DNA from: Sitta carolinensis
Lineage: Eukaryota > Chordata > Aves > Passeriformes > Sittidae
Reading direction: 5' to 3'
Assembly (NCBI GenBank): GCA_032173965.1
Contig: CM063295.1
Coordinates: 3,534,001-3,598,000, forward strand
Length of the DNA stretch: 64,000 nucleotides
Shown here: positions 26,001 through 36,989 of the stretch, one piece after another
Layout: each line of letters opens with the position of its first letter
How positions within the stretch are numbered: the first letter of the stretch is position 1
Notes under the pieces: model-generated
The model's database searches: none
What the model was told of the DNA's origin: nothing
Seen by the model: only the letters and a program-made list of their open reading frames with translations
Made by a program: the position numbers and the translations under genes

Positions 26001-26273
26001 ATCATATACAGATCTCACTAGCTAGCAAAATTGTTGTCTTCAGTGATTCTTGGTAAAACAATGCTCATCTCATCAGCTCTGATGTCAGCAGGGCACGTGT
26101 GTGTCTTGAATGGACATGAGTAGATTTTAAATTGAAAATTATAATGCCAAAGAATTCCTAGGTGTTCATTTAACGCACACTGGGTGTGGAGGTGTAATTA
26201 AAGGAATAAATGTACCGATTGGGTACGGCTGTACTGCAGGGGAGCAGCTGCTGGGGTGGGTTCAGCACCATCC

Positions 26274-26415
26274 TGTGCGCGCGGGGGACCAGCTGTGCTC
26301 GCGGGGGACACAGCTGTGCGCGGGGGACACAGCTGTGCGCGCGGGGACACAGCTGCTGGCAGCAGGCTGCACAGCTAGGCTGCGTGGGACACGGCTCTGC
26401 GCCGCGGGGGTCCAG
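26274..26415. repeat. GC-rich short tandem array, 19-21 bp unit
   Basis: About four good copies of a unit of the form TGTGCGCGCGGGGGACACAGC lie at 26274-26353, with lengths of 20, 21, 19 and 20 bp. More degenerate CAGC-ended copies run to about 26415. It is markedly CpG-rich against a CpG-poor background and lies just upstream of the larger 24/26-bp array. Reading frames here are by-products of the repeat. Confidence 0.85.
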
Positions 26416-26655
26416 CAGGTCTGGCCAGGGCAGGGGGATCCGCCAGCTGTGCCTGCTGCGGGGCCACCTGCTGCAGGCCAGGTCAGACACCTGTGCACGC
26501 TGAGGACCAGCTGTGCACGCTGCATGGGGCCAGCTCAGTGCATGCTGCACGTGCTCAGGGCTCAGCTGCTCACTGCCGGCCTGCTCCAGATGCCGGCAGG
26601 CCTGCTCCAGTGCACTGGCACTGCTGGGCCATGCCATCCGCTGCAGGGTGCAGGC

Positions 26656-27515
26656 TCCATGCTCCAGATGCACTGCTGCAGGCCATGCTCCAGATGCACT
26701 GCTGCAGGCCATGCTCCAGATGCACTGCTGCAGGCCATGCTCCATCCCCTGCTGCACTGCTGCAGGCCATGCTCCTCATCCCTGCTGCAGGCCATGCTCC
26801 ATCCCCTGCTGCACTGCTGCAGGCCATGCTCCATCCCTGCTGCAGGCCATGCTCCATCCCTGCTGCAGGCACTGCTCCAGATGCACTGCTGCAGGCCATG
26901 CTCCAGATGCACTGCTGCAGGCCATGCTCCAGATCCCTGCTGCAGGCCATGCTCCAGATCCCCTGCTGCAGGCCATGCTCCAGATCCCCTGCTGCAGGCC
27001 ATGCTCCATCCCCTGCTGCAGGCCATGCTCCAGATCCCCTGCTGCAGGCCATGCTCCATCCCCTGCTGCAGGCCATGCTCCATCCCCTGCTGCAGGCCAT
27101 GCTCCATCCCCTGCTGCAGGCCATGCTCCAGATCCCCTGCTGCAGGCCATGCTCCATCCCCTGCTGCAGGCCATGCTCCATCCCCTGCTGCAGGCCATGC
27201 TCCATCCCCTAGCTGCAGGCCATGCTCCATCCCCTGCTGCAGGCCATGCTCCATCCCCTGCTGCAGGCCATGCTCCATCCCCTGCTGCAGGCCATGCTCC
27301 ATCCCTGCTGCAGGCCATGCTCCATCCCCTGCTGCAGGCCATGCTCCATCCCCTGCTGCAGGCCATGCTCCATCCCCTGCTGCAGGCATGCTCCATCCTG
27401 CTGCAGGCCATGTCCTCCTGCTGTGCTGCAGGCCATGCTCCATCCCCTGCTGCAGGCCATGACTGTTGCAGTTCCCTGCTGCAGGCCATGCCTGCGGTGC
27501 CATGCTCATCCCTGC
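26656..27515. repeat. Minisatellite, 24-26 bp unit
   Basis: Roughly 33-35 tandem copies of CTGCTGCAGG-CCATGCTCCA are followed by a variable end. TCCC gives a 24-bp unit and GATGCA or GATCCC gives a 26-bp unit. GATGCA units cluster at the 5' end (26656-26920), GATCCC units in the middle (26930-27135), and TCCC units dominate after that. Variants include AGCTGCAGG at about 27210 and a degenerate tail from 27400. Overlapping frames of 239, 362, 395 and 412 codons on both strands read through it. They encode only rotations of the repeat (for example Cys-Cys-Arg-Pro-Cys-Ser or Ala-Trp-Pro-Ala-Ala-Gly) and are not genes. Confidence 0.97.
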
Positions 27516-27599
27516 TGCTCTGGTTGCCCTGCAGCAGGCACAGGGCCTGGGTTCTCTGTGAGCTCCGTGGGACAGGGAGAGCCGGGGAGGAGGCAAAGT

Positions 27600-27612
27600 G
27601 ATGATGATGATG
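27600..27612. repeat. Short (TGA)n microsatellite
   Basis: About four TGA repeats sit exactly between the decayed end of the minisatellite array and the left end of the LTR-like element. This position may have obscured any target-site duplication of that element. Confidence 0.8.
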
Positions 27613-27890
27613 TGTGGCAAGTAATGCATGACACGAATTTTCTCTGAAACAACTCGGAGAGATAACTCTGACTGTTTATTTGAAACAAATGAGTCCCTTT
27701 TATACATTTTGCCACAGACCACTGTGATTGGTGAAAGAAACACAACCCCTTCACCCACATTGGTCAAAGCAGAGGGACAGCAAAAGAAAGTCTGTCTCAT
27801 GGAAAGAATTCCAAATGTGAGTTTTTGTTACAGAAACAATCCTGATGTTTATGTTCAAGCTGTGAGAACAGGCTTCAGAAACCCAAAACA
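27613..27890 (-). mobile_element. Probable solo LTR of an avian endogenous retrovirus
   Basis: Read on the minus strand, this 278-bp block begins TGT and ends ACA, the usual LTR termini. It contains, in order, two CCAAT boxes (GACCAAT near 27759-27765 and CACCAATCAC near 27724-27733), a TATAAAA box (27698-27704) and an AATAAA signal (27675-27680) about 20 bases past the TATA box. About 60 bases of R/U5-like sequence follow. A polyadenylation signal that close behind the TATA box also occurs in avian alpharetroviral LTRs. No tRNA primer-binding site follows the minus-strand 3' end and no polypurine tract precedes the 5' end, so it is a solitary LTR without a provirus body. I could not find a target-site duplication, and family assignment needs a repeat library. 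Confidence 0.65.
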
Positions 27891-30789
27891 TCAGGAAGAA
27901 TGAGCTTTAGAAGCTCAGGAGCTCTAGGCCTGGAAAGCCAGGCTCTGGTGCTGGTGCTGGCTGGCTCCAGCTGGGCACGGAGCTGGGCACGGAGCAGCCC
28001 TGCTGAGGTCACACTGTCTCCTTGGGCAGCTCTCTGTCAGAGCTGCACTGCTGCCTCAAAGCCAGCTCCAGCCTTTGCCTGGCACGTGGAGGCTCTGTTT
28101 ATCAGCACTGAACCGTGCCTGAGCTGACTTTACTGCAAGCAGCTGAGCCAGAAATGGCTTTTTCCTTCTTCCAGGAGGGTTAGCTCGTGTGAGACATTCC
28201 TCGAGACTCCTTTCAGTGGATGAGAGAGGGAAGTGCCAGCTGCTGTTAGTAACAACTCTGGCGTGTGGTATCAGAGTTGAAATATTGTTTTTTAAAAATA
28301 AATTGATGCAGTTTCATAGAGTTTGATAACGTAGTCAGGTTTTAGTGATCTTTTTTTTCTTGCTCAGCGATTCACATGCCATGAAATTATTTTATTAGAC
28401 CACTCCAAGGGTCACCAGGTAGAGAGAATCTAAAGGACCCCAGATACCTCTTCAGCAGAATCAGCTCACTTCAAATTGGCTGCTGGCCACAATTTGAGGA
28501 TGTAAATTGGTTAAATGGGCCACTGGATAATTTTATTGTATATTAGTTTAGAAAATTAATAAAACAGGAACAAATATTTAGTTGAGGCAAGGAGTAATTT
28601 TTTAAGATGATGTCAGTGCAGTTTCATGTCTTATCACTGTCATGAATCTGGGGGGAGTGTGCTTACATAAATGAAGCATTTGAGGTTTCTGTGGCATGCA
28701 TATAATCAATTTTGCATGCTCGCTGGCTTTGGTAATGTGAGGATGGCATAACACAGTCCTCAGGGTGGACACAAGCCCTGGCCTGAGAGGGAGGGAGGCT
28801 GGTCCCTCACCTGTGTGACTGCTGCTGTGCCATGTGCTGCAGAGCCCTGGCACTGCCAGCGCAGGTGCTAAAGTCACTGGGCATATTTGGTCTGATTAAT
28901 TAGAATTTTTAAAGAACTGTAGGGTATGTTTGCAGATTTTCTGCTCTTCTGTTTTATTTCTGGCTACAGCTGCTGTTTGCAACCACCAAGATAGTGGGCA
29001 AAGCAGAGAGTTTGATACTTCACCTTTCCTGTGAATCCTGTAGTTGAACAGAAGCTGAGATTTTTGGTTTGGGATTTCAGGGACTGGGTGGAAAGCTATA
29101 GAGCAAAATGAGTGAGAAGCTTTAATATAGTTGACTGAATATCAGCCACTAATGAACCACTGTTGTGAGATATGTGTAGCCATTACTTTGGTGTCTAAAT
29201 TATTCTCACTTTCAAATCTTATTTAAATTCTTAATAACCTTTATTAGATAGAGAAGAAAAAAATTCCACCTGGAAGCCTTCAACCTCCAAAACTGATGGA
29301 ATACACTAATAAAATCATGTGCTGTCCTAAAAGAGAGAATTATAGTGTAGTATAATAGTGTCTAAGCTAATGGGATAAATTAATAGAGTTTTGATAATTG
29401 ATTTCTAGAAATAATAATCTGAAAGCTGATTTTTACTTTTTTTCCCAGCGGCTCTATGTAATTGTCTTCATTAGGATGTTCCTAGAGAAATATTAAGTGG
29501 CCACTGAAATTTCCAGAGGAGTGTTTACTCCATAACATCCATAACTAACCAGAACATATTTTTACTAGAGAAGATATGTCTCAGGAAATGTCTCCTTTAG
29601 AGTATCTACTAGAAACAGAGCCAGTGTTCTGGTTCTGAGGTAGTTCTCTACCCAGGTAGCTTGGAACCTGTGATTCAAAGAAAACAGAGCCTTTCTTAGA
29701 AAATTACAGGAGGAATGCTGGTTTTAAGAAATTTGAGAAGTAAAGTATATTCTTATTTTTCATAATGTGTTCACTCTTTTATCTTAACATCTTGTTCAGA
29801 CCTCTGCTGACTTCTGAGGTCTTAATGCTGCCCTCTGATTTTACTGGCACCATATCCTTCCAGCAAAGTGACCTGTGGCTGATGCACTTCATAGTTCCTC
29901 AATTGCCCAACACCCAAAGCATTTAACATACCCGAAAGCATGAGATTCAAATCAGAAATGTCATGTTACAGGAGTGTAAGTTCTCTCCTCCTTGGCAGAA
30001 GGAGAATCTAATCTAATTGGAGGACAAGATGCAGCTTCCCCAGCTGAGGAATTCTGAGTCTTTCTGGAGATGAATCTCCATCCCGTGCTGCAGGTGGGAT
30101 CCTTTTTGCTGGCTGCCTCCAGCCTCCTCCTTTGCCTTTTCCAGTGGAATCAGGTGAAATTTTCTGCCGTTTGTAGAAGAGTGTGTTGGCAGCGTGGTTC
30201 CTGTGCAGCTGTGCTGTGTCACCACTGCCCGGGGCTCGGTGACACTGCCAGGGACAGGGGAGGAGCAGAGGGTGAAGGGTGACCCAGGGGCCACCTCCTG
30301 CCTGAGCCCCAGGGCTGGGGAAGGAGGGATAACGGCCTCAGGGCTGAGGGTATAACTTGCCAGCTAGTGACAACTGGACCTTTTAGTGTTTGGAGTTTTC
30401 TTTATCTTGAACCTATTGACTGGCTTTGGGTCTTCATGTAAAAGCAACCCAGAGCTGACTCAATCCTAATTATCCTTCAGCAAACTAGGAGAAAGTGAAA
30501 AGACACATTAGGTCATCAATAGCAGTAACATCTCCTCTGTTCTTCAGGGAAAAAGTCTCTAAAGTGGCTCTTGTCTTGATTTCCTCCTGCTTTTCTCAGT
30601 GTCTATGTGCCTTAAAATGTTACTCAGACAGAGAAGGCTTTAACTGTAAATTCTGGATGAGGTTTCAGTGGCCCATGGGGCAGCACAGACACAGCCCTGG
30701 TGTTGCAGTGCAGGTGCAGCTGCACCCCAGGGAGATGCATTTGTTGCAGAGCAGCTGAGTTGCAGGGTGTGGCTGTGGGCACTTGAGCA
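27891..30789. other. Unique noncoding DNA
   Basis: No gene or mobile element is recognisable. A 12-bp unit, AGCTGGGCACGG, is duplicated in tandem at 27969-27992. From about 28300 to 30000 the sequence is AT-rich and unremarkable. The stretch at 30060-30350 is GC-richer, with a minor open frame of 70 codons that has no family-like features. Confidence 0.6.
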
Positions 30790-30943
30790 TGAGGGTCACA
30801 GCAGCTTTGGGAAGGTGCTGGGTCTGGATGTCAGGGTTCAGGATGTCTGGATGAGGGTCACAGCAGCTTTGGGAAGATGCTGGGTCTGGATGTCAGGGTT
30901 CAGGATTTATGGATGAGGGTCACAGCAGCTTTGGGAAGGTGCC
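30790..30943. repeat. 62-bp tandem repeat, 2.5 copies
   Basis: The unit starts TGAGGGTCACAGCAGCTTTG at 30790, 30852 and 30914, giving two intervals of exactly 62 bp. The first two copies differ at only a few positions (for example AAGGTGC versus AAGATGC, and GATGTCT versus GATTTAT). The third copy stops after 30 bases, where the CpG-rich block begins. Such high identity suggests a recent duplication. Frames crossing it carry the repeated peptide start RVTAALGRC but have no recognisable function. Confidence 0.93.
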
Positions 30944-31470
30944 CTGCCGGCTGAGCCGTGGGGACAGCTCTGGGGTCTGTCACACGTTGCCGCTGCCCCG
31001 GGAGCCCGGGCACAAATCCGCTCTGCCCGGGCTGCACACGAGCGCACAGGCTCGCATCTGGCTGAGCTTACAGCCGATTTTTCGCGAGCTGCTGGACTCC
31101 ATGCACAGCAATGAACTTGCTCTTCGGAGCGGTTGTGTTTATCAAGTTATTTGGTCGATTAAAAATAGCAGTAAAAAGTAAGAAAAATAGTGGGTTTGTT
31201 TTTTCTGTGGTTTTTTTTTTTTTTTTTTGTGTGTGGTTTTTTTTTTTTTTGGTTTTTTTTTTTTTGTTGTTGTTTGTTTGTTCGTGTTTCTGTTGCACTG
31301 TGGGTGTTTCTGATGCGTTTTCCCGCACGCAGCCCCGTCGGTGAGCTCGCTGTGTGCCAGCCCTGCTCATCGGAACAGCAATTGCGCTCTCTGCTGGGGC
31401 TGCCTCGTACCGGCCTGTCCACCGCGGGCGCTGGGAGGAAAAAAGTGCTCAGAGAGGAGGCATCGCAATT
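30940..31470. promoter_or_regulatory. CpG-rich block, possible promoter or first exon
   Basis: I count about 17 CpG in 30940-31160 and about 15 in 31270-31470, far above the surrounding sequence. The two halves are split by poly-T tracts at 31211-31265. The left half ends in ATG codons at 31101 and 31111 and then a good splice-donor-like sequence, AAAAA followed by GTAAGAAA, with the junction after 31177. The ATG at 31111 opens a frame beginning MNLLFGAVVFIKLFGRLK, a short hydrophobic N-terminus. I do not recognise it. It could be an alternative first exon of a large gene, a lone CpG island, or a conserved enhancer. No TATA box is evident. The direction is uncertain; the donor-like site suggests plus. 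Confidence 0.35.
31211..31265. repeat. Interrupted poly-T tract
   Basis: Runs of T18 (31211-31228), T14 (31237-31250) and T13 (31253-31265) are separated by G-rich interruptions. A TTG/TTTG-rich tail follows to about 31283. This is a simple repeat within the CpG-rich block. Confidence 0.95.
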
Positions 31471-34400
31471 TCAGGACATTCAGCTCAAGGGGTTAAATAA
31501 TTAGACCTACATTTAATTTTAAATTTGAAAAATAATTATATAGTATTATTGTATCTTAAACCCCAAATGTATTGAAGGGCTCTTCGATGCATTTCAAAAT
31601 AGTTGTTTTTCTTGTGCCTTTAAGTGGCAGTTTGAATGTTACGGGGAAGGGGAAAGTCATTAAATATGTTTTCTAAACCACATGTGAAGGGTGAATTACA
31701 GCCTATTTACTTTAACATTTCAAAGGGCCAAAAGCGAGTTCCTAAGGCTTAACTAATTTTCCTTAACATGTATATGATCTTTGTTATTTATTATAAGAAA
31801 AAAAATCTTTATTACCGTTTTAAACTCTATCTGCATTCACAGATTTTCTGTTATTTGGGAATATGGGTTTTTTTTGTTTTATTCCCTTATGCCAGTATCC
31901 TTGGTGAGATGTACACAGAGGAATCAACATTAACAGTTTGTTTGCCTTCTCAGTGTCAATGAGCTACTCTTCAATTACTTTTCAGTAATTCAAATCAACA
32001 TTCAGAATTGATTGTGGCTGTTGTAACCACACAGGCAGATATGTTAACACAGGGTATTGTACTGAGAATCAGCTTTGTGAATTTGAAGAATGTAAATGTT
32101 ATGTAAATCATAAGCCATCCTTAGATGTCTTCTATACATCATATTTATCGTTATTAATTAGAACTCGTGCTTGAGGTGGTGGGGTGTGAGGCAGGCTGGA
32201 AGGCCAGGCAGAGCAGCTGTCCTTCCCACGGGAGCTGTGGATAAGGAAATTGGGCATTGCCTGAGGAGCCATCCCCTGGCACGGGCTCTGTGCCGGGGCT
32301 CCTCTGCAGGTCCCTTCCCTCTGTCCCTGTCTCTCCCTGGGCCCTGCCTCTGTCACAGCCCCATGGCCCTGCCAGCCTGGCTGAGGCTCAGGTGCCAGGG
32401 GGTGTCCAGGACAGGCTGTGCCCAGCGTGGAGCATCCCCTGCTCACCCAGAGCCCCCAGTGCTGGACACAGGCACGGACACTCAGAGCCATGAGCAGTAA
32501 AAACAGACACCTGCTCAGGTTTTTTTTTCCAATTCTTTTTCCTCTAGAACCTCCAAAATCCATTACTCTTTACATTCTCTGTCATTATTTCCATAAGCAT
32601 GTGCAAACAACCAGTGTGAGTGAGCTGGGGCAGCCCTCCCAGGGATGGGGAGTGTTCCCTGCAGTGAGCAGGTTTGGGGCAGCACTGCTGGTTCCTGCCC
32701 CTGGGCTGCACCCCGAGGGCTCCCTGCTGAGCACCCACACCTTCCAGTGATGCAGAGAGCTCCAGTGAAATCCCAGTACAGCATGTGTGTGCATGGCCCT
32801 GCTCTTTTCTTTTGTTTGAGCATGACAGGCCAACTTCATAAACTCAGTTGGTAATCACGGTTTAATTCTTGCAGGTACTCAGTGCTGCTGTGTTTTATCA
32901 CTGAAGTTATTTTTATGAGAAATCCATACCCATTCTCCTTTTGTGGTTTAATCCGGGGGAGCTCTCCCTCCCTGCTCCAGCTGTCAGTACTGCACACTCA
33001 GCCAGGGAGCTGAAAATCCTTTTATTCCTTGCTAGCAATAAAAGTTCAACACATCAAATTATCTCCCCATTTATTACTGTGCCACCTCATCAAAAGGCTA
33101 CTGCAGGAAAATTTGTGAGAAATGATATATCCTGCAGATAAAGCTGAGCCAAGACATAGCCAAGGGCTCTTAAAATAAAAAATGCTACTCAAATGTGCCT
33201 GTTCTGTACTGTTTTGTCCTATTCTTCACCTTCCCCCCCAAATTATCTTTCATTTTCTTTTTCCCCTCTGCTGTTCTGTCACTTTTTTCTTTGATCCCCT
33301 ATTTATCCCTCCCTTGGTCCAGAACAGGCACCAACAAGTAGCTCCCCAGTTTGATCAGACTTGAAAAATGAACCTTCCCTGTCTTGCTTTTTTGATGGTG
33401 ATCTGTTTGGGTTTTTTAACAAGTCCTTTTATTAAAGCAGGTAGTGGAGCTGAGGCTGCTGCCTTGACTTGGGCTGTAAATCAGGGCCCTGTGCAGAGCT
33501 GTGCAGCAGAAATGGGCTGTTTGCAGTGCTCTGGGGCTCCTGGCACACACTGGCTGGGGCTGGGGTTAGCAGGCTGCGCTTCTTGACTCTGAGTTGTCTG
33601 AGCAGCGCTGGACTGGGCTGCATTGGTGCTCCTGTGGAAGCTGCTGGAAACAGATTGACTGGAAAGCTGCAGGGATGTGAGGTGCTGCAAGTTCCTTCAG
33701 GCAGGAGGAGGAAGTGGGGCTGTGTCACAGAGGGTGCCATGGACTGAGGAGCTGCCTCAGAGGTTCAGTCTTGCAGAGTTTTGTGCATTGCTGGAGCCCT
33801 TTTGTCTCTCAGGGATAGGGGACGTGTTCAGCTTGCTGGAGATGTGTTTGCTCTGTGGGAAAGAAGCTGAGTTGAAATCAGATCTTTTGGTTCTCCTTGG
33901 GGCATTGGGGAATCAAAGTTACTGAGCTGCTCCTGGGATCTGGCTTTAGCAAACCTTTGGTAGCCTTATCATTGTCCCTTTGATCTGACATCTCTCAGCA
34001 TTTTGCTGTAAATACCTGTCCTAATATACCTAAAGATACAAACCAGCACTGAGATATAAAACAGAATCAGTGAGCCAAGTGCTTCCAGAAAAGTGAGGTT
34101 TTCTTTAGGAGCTCTCTTTGAATATCCCAGTCAAAGAACTTTGTCCATGTGAGTGGTTGTATGTGCTTTAACATCAGAATTAAAGTTATGTGCAAAATCA
34201 CTGTGGTAGGAAGCTGGTAAGTAAGGGTAATAAGTTTTTTTTTAATGAATTTGGAGGAGAGGTTTGTGGACTTTTTTTTTCCTCTTTAGAGATGGTAAAA
34301 TTATTTTTCTTTTACCACAAATTACTAATATTTGAAGCTGGTGAGACAGGAAAGGAAAATCCTGCCAGAATACTGAGACACTGACATAGCTTTAAGTGGA

Positions 34401-35086
34401 AATGAAGATATACATTGCTGTCCAGTTTTCAGTACAAACCATCTATTTTTAAGTCTACTGCTAACAGAAATTGCAGTGAATAGTGTAATGTCCTTAAATA
34501 GTAGCCAAGCTTGCAGCCTGCTGTTGCTTCAACTTTTAAAATTCCTCAGTTTATTTCTGTGTTCCCTTTGGCTACAGGTCAGCCCCCCTCCTTCCACTTT
34601 GTGTCATAATCTTTCCTAATTATCAATTTGTAATAAGGCAAGGTTAGTTAGAATAAATCACATATTTGCATTCACATCAGATGCGTTTTTGAAGTATCGA
34701 GTTTTGTTTTCATCTTTGTGAAGATTCATCATAACGTATTTTGTTATTGAAATTTTGCAGGAAATGTTACATGTGTGCCCAAAAATATTTCTAATTAAGT
34801 CTGAAAATGTAAGAACAAGAGTAAATTCTGTCTGGTGTGTTTTTGTTCTTTGCCTCATTGTGCTTTTACTGAAGTAAGCAATTAAAACGTGTGTATGTAT
34901 TACATCACATTAGAGTAAGGACTGGATTTGCATATGGTGCTTTGTAATCTTTCATCTTTCAGACCACATCCCTGCTTTACAGTTGGTTTATGATTTTAAT
35001 TTCAGGTTATCTCTCTTTCTGCTGCTGTGTGCCTTCCATTCTAAGCAGCCTGGAGAGATTCTGCCCTGTACTGTGACAACACGCTT

Positions 35087-35128
35087 GATAAAAATTAGAA
35101 ATAACACAAGTTATTTCTAATTATTATC
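35087..35128. repeat. Strong AT-rich hairpin, 18-bp stem
   Basis: ATTAGAAATAAC (35094-35105) pairs with GTTATTTCTAAT (35110-35121) around a 4-base loop. The stem gains one more A-T pair (35093/35122), then an A-A mismatch, then five further pairs (GATAA 35087-35091 with TTATC 35124-35128). A 12-bp perfect core with so short a loop is rarely due to chance, though AT richness helps. It sits 20 bases from a T15 tract. It may be a replication-derived quasi-palindrome or a structured transcript. Confidence 0.5.
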
Positions 35129-35149
35129 TCTATTTCTAAACATAATCTC

Positions 35150-35560
35150 TTTTTTTTTTTTTTTCTGTTTCTTTGTAGATGTGTTTAAATATTTATTGAG
35201 CTGGTAGTGGCCTTCCTTGCAGCTAAACGTTGGCCAAGGGACATGCTGCTCGTGGTGTTTATTGAGGGGTCAGCCCCAAAGCCAGGAGCTGAGGCTGCTC
35301 CCAGAGCCTTTGGCTGTGGCGTGGGTTTGGCTGTGCCCTGTGCTGTGAGGGATTTATTTCCACAATCCCTCCTGGGCTGGGAGGATTCTCCTCCTTGGGG
35401 GGAGCTGCCCAGAACCCATAGCAGGCAAAGAAACGGGGTTGTGAACTGTTTGTGGTCATTTTCTTGGGTTCTCTTGCTACCTGAGAAAGCATTTGTTAAA
35501 TCAGAGTGTGTATTTAAAGTGTAGATCTCACTGACCTGGTAGTTCTGTGCTTGTGTCAAT
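35150..35560 (-). pseudogene. Possible A-tailed retrocopy or transcript 3' end
   Basis: On the minus strand, GC-richer sequence ends with an AATAAA signal (35192-35197), about 27 bases of AT-rich sequence and then A15 (35150-35164). A second AATAAA lies at 35258-35263. This is the arrangement of a polyadenylated RNA copied back into the genome. A 124-codon minus frame (35185-35559) covers the block but resembles nothing I know. No target-site duplication was found. An A tract beside a chance AATAAA in AT-rich DNA is a real alternative. Gene retrocopies are scarce in birds, which lowers the prior. Confidence 0.2.
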
Positions 35561-36989
35561 GTGTGGACATTTCCTGGTGTGTGCAGGATGTGAAGCAGTG
35601 ACTTGGATAATAGATTTAATCGATGTTGGATGGAATTTCACCACTGAAAAATGGAAGAATCCAGGGCATTTGGAGCTTAATAATGGCTGCTGCTCTGACA
35701 CTGATCTGTCTGCAGTGACCTTTTGCTGTATGGTTCAGGTGATAAGAAGCTTCAAGTTATTTTTGTTTCCCCTAGAAAATGTTTGGAACACCAGAGAAGT
35801 ATTTACGAGCTAAACTTGCTCCCAAGTTTCTTCTGTCCTCTGGATGTGTTTGTGTTTTTCTGCAAAAACAACAAAAAAAGTATTTCAAATGTAATTGCAC
35901 TCTTTCAGAGCCCAGATAACTTCCACGTGTGTTTGGTATCATGGCAGAAACAGCATAATGAAGTGTATCAATAGCATTTTGGAATGCAGACGAGTTCCTT
36001 AGGTCTCAGGGAAGAGCACAAACCAACTCATAAAGTGAGCTGCTGGCTTTTTCGTTGCGTGGCAGATCGCGAGTTTTGTTGTTTCAGCACTTGTGCTGTA
36101 TTTATTTCTTGTAATTAACATCTGTCACGTTGCTTGGTTTGGCAGTATCAGCTCAAGGGATGACAGCAGCCCCTGACATCGTGTGTCTGAAGGGGAATAT
36201 GAGGCCATGATGGAAATTGCTGCTTTTGGGGCTGCCATGGCTTGGGGCAGACTCTGTCAGCTCTGAGAGTTCTGAAATCAACATAAAAGTGGGAAGTGAC
36301 CTGTTAGATCCTACCTTACTATCACAGGAGACATCTCCTTGCAATTAACCATTGATGATTTGTCTACTCACAGGCAGTGAGTCAGAATCCCAGTTTCTCT
36401 CTTTAACTGCAACCCCTATTACATTCATGTAAATAGAGATAAACCATGGAATCCATCAGTAGCCCATTTATTACAATAACTTCCTTTTTGTACCAGGGCA
36501 GTAGGGGTTTATATAAGGGCATAGTAAAATTATTTTTTTTTTGCCTTAGGTAAAAAAAAAAGTAAAGTCCTTGGAGAGACTAGTTTCATACCATTGAAAG
36601 CAAGATACTCAAAATGTGCCTTATTTCACATCTGCTGTTGCCAGTGGGACTTTCAGGTTAATCCCTTTGGATTTTGTTATACCAAACAGGAGGAAGCCTG
36701 TTCCAAGTCCAGGCACTCTTGACCAGCTATTGTAATGCGTTATAAAATACATTTAAGAGGTTTGCAAAGTTGCCCATATTTTTGAATGAGCCAACTTTAT
36801 GGTTCTCAGATCAAATTACCTCGGCAATAAAGTGCTGTTCACTAGTCCCAAACCACTGATTTTCACTTTACTGCTTCTGTATTAAGGGTAGCCTAGGCTG
36901 ACAAGTGAATCAGAGATTATTCTGCAGTTTGTCAGAGCTCCTATAAGAATTGAGAGATTCCTTTAACTTACTCATGTGCTTGCACAGGA

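Larger units (their letters stand above)
14991..26273. other. Unique noncoding DNA with poly-T tracts and palindromes
   Basis: No gene is recognisable in this interval of about 11 kb. It is mostly AT-rich, with GC-richer patches near 17460-17540 and 22200-22780. Simple repeats are T34 at 16406-16439, T12 at 21293-21304 and T14 at 25349-25362. Inverted repeats at 16125-16140, 17141-17162, 20066-20107 and 22948-22999 are described separately. The 182-codon minus-strand frame at 22077-22625 has no recognisable domain and no repeat or splice context, and I do not call it. Confidence 0.6.

Noticed and set aside
26170..27800. Frames of 195-412 codons on both strands, Cys-rich or Ala-Trp-rich
   Set aside because: These are products of the 24/26-bp minisatellite and the short GC-rich array. 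The 412-codon minus frame also runs through the LTR-like element, and none has a recognisable domain.
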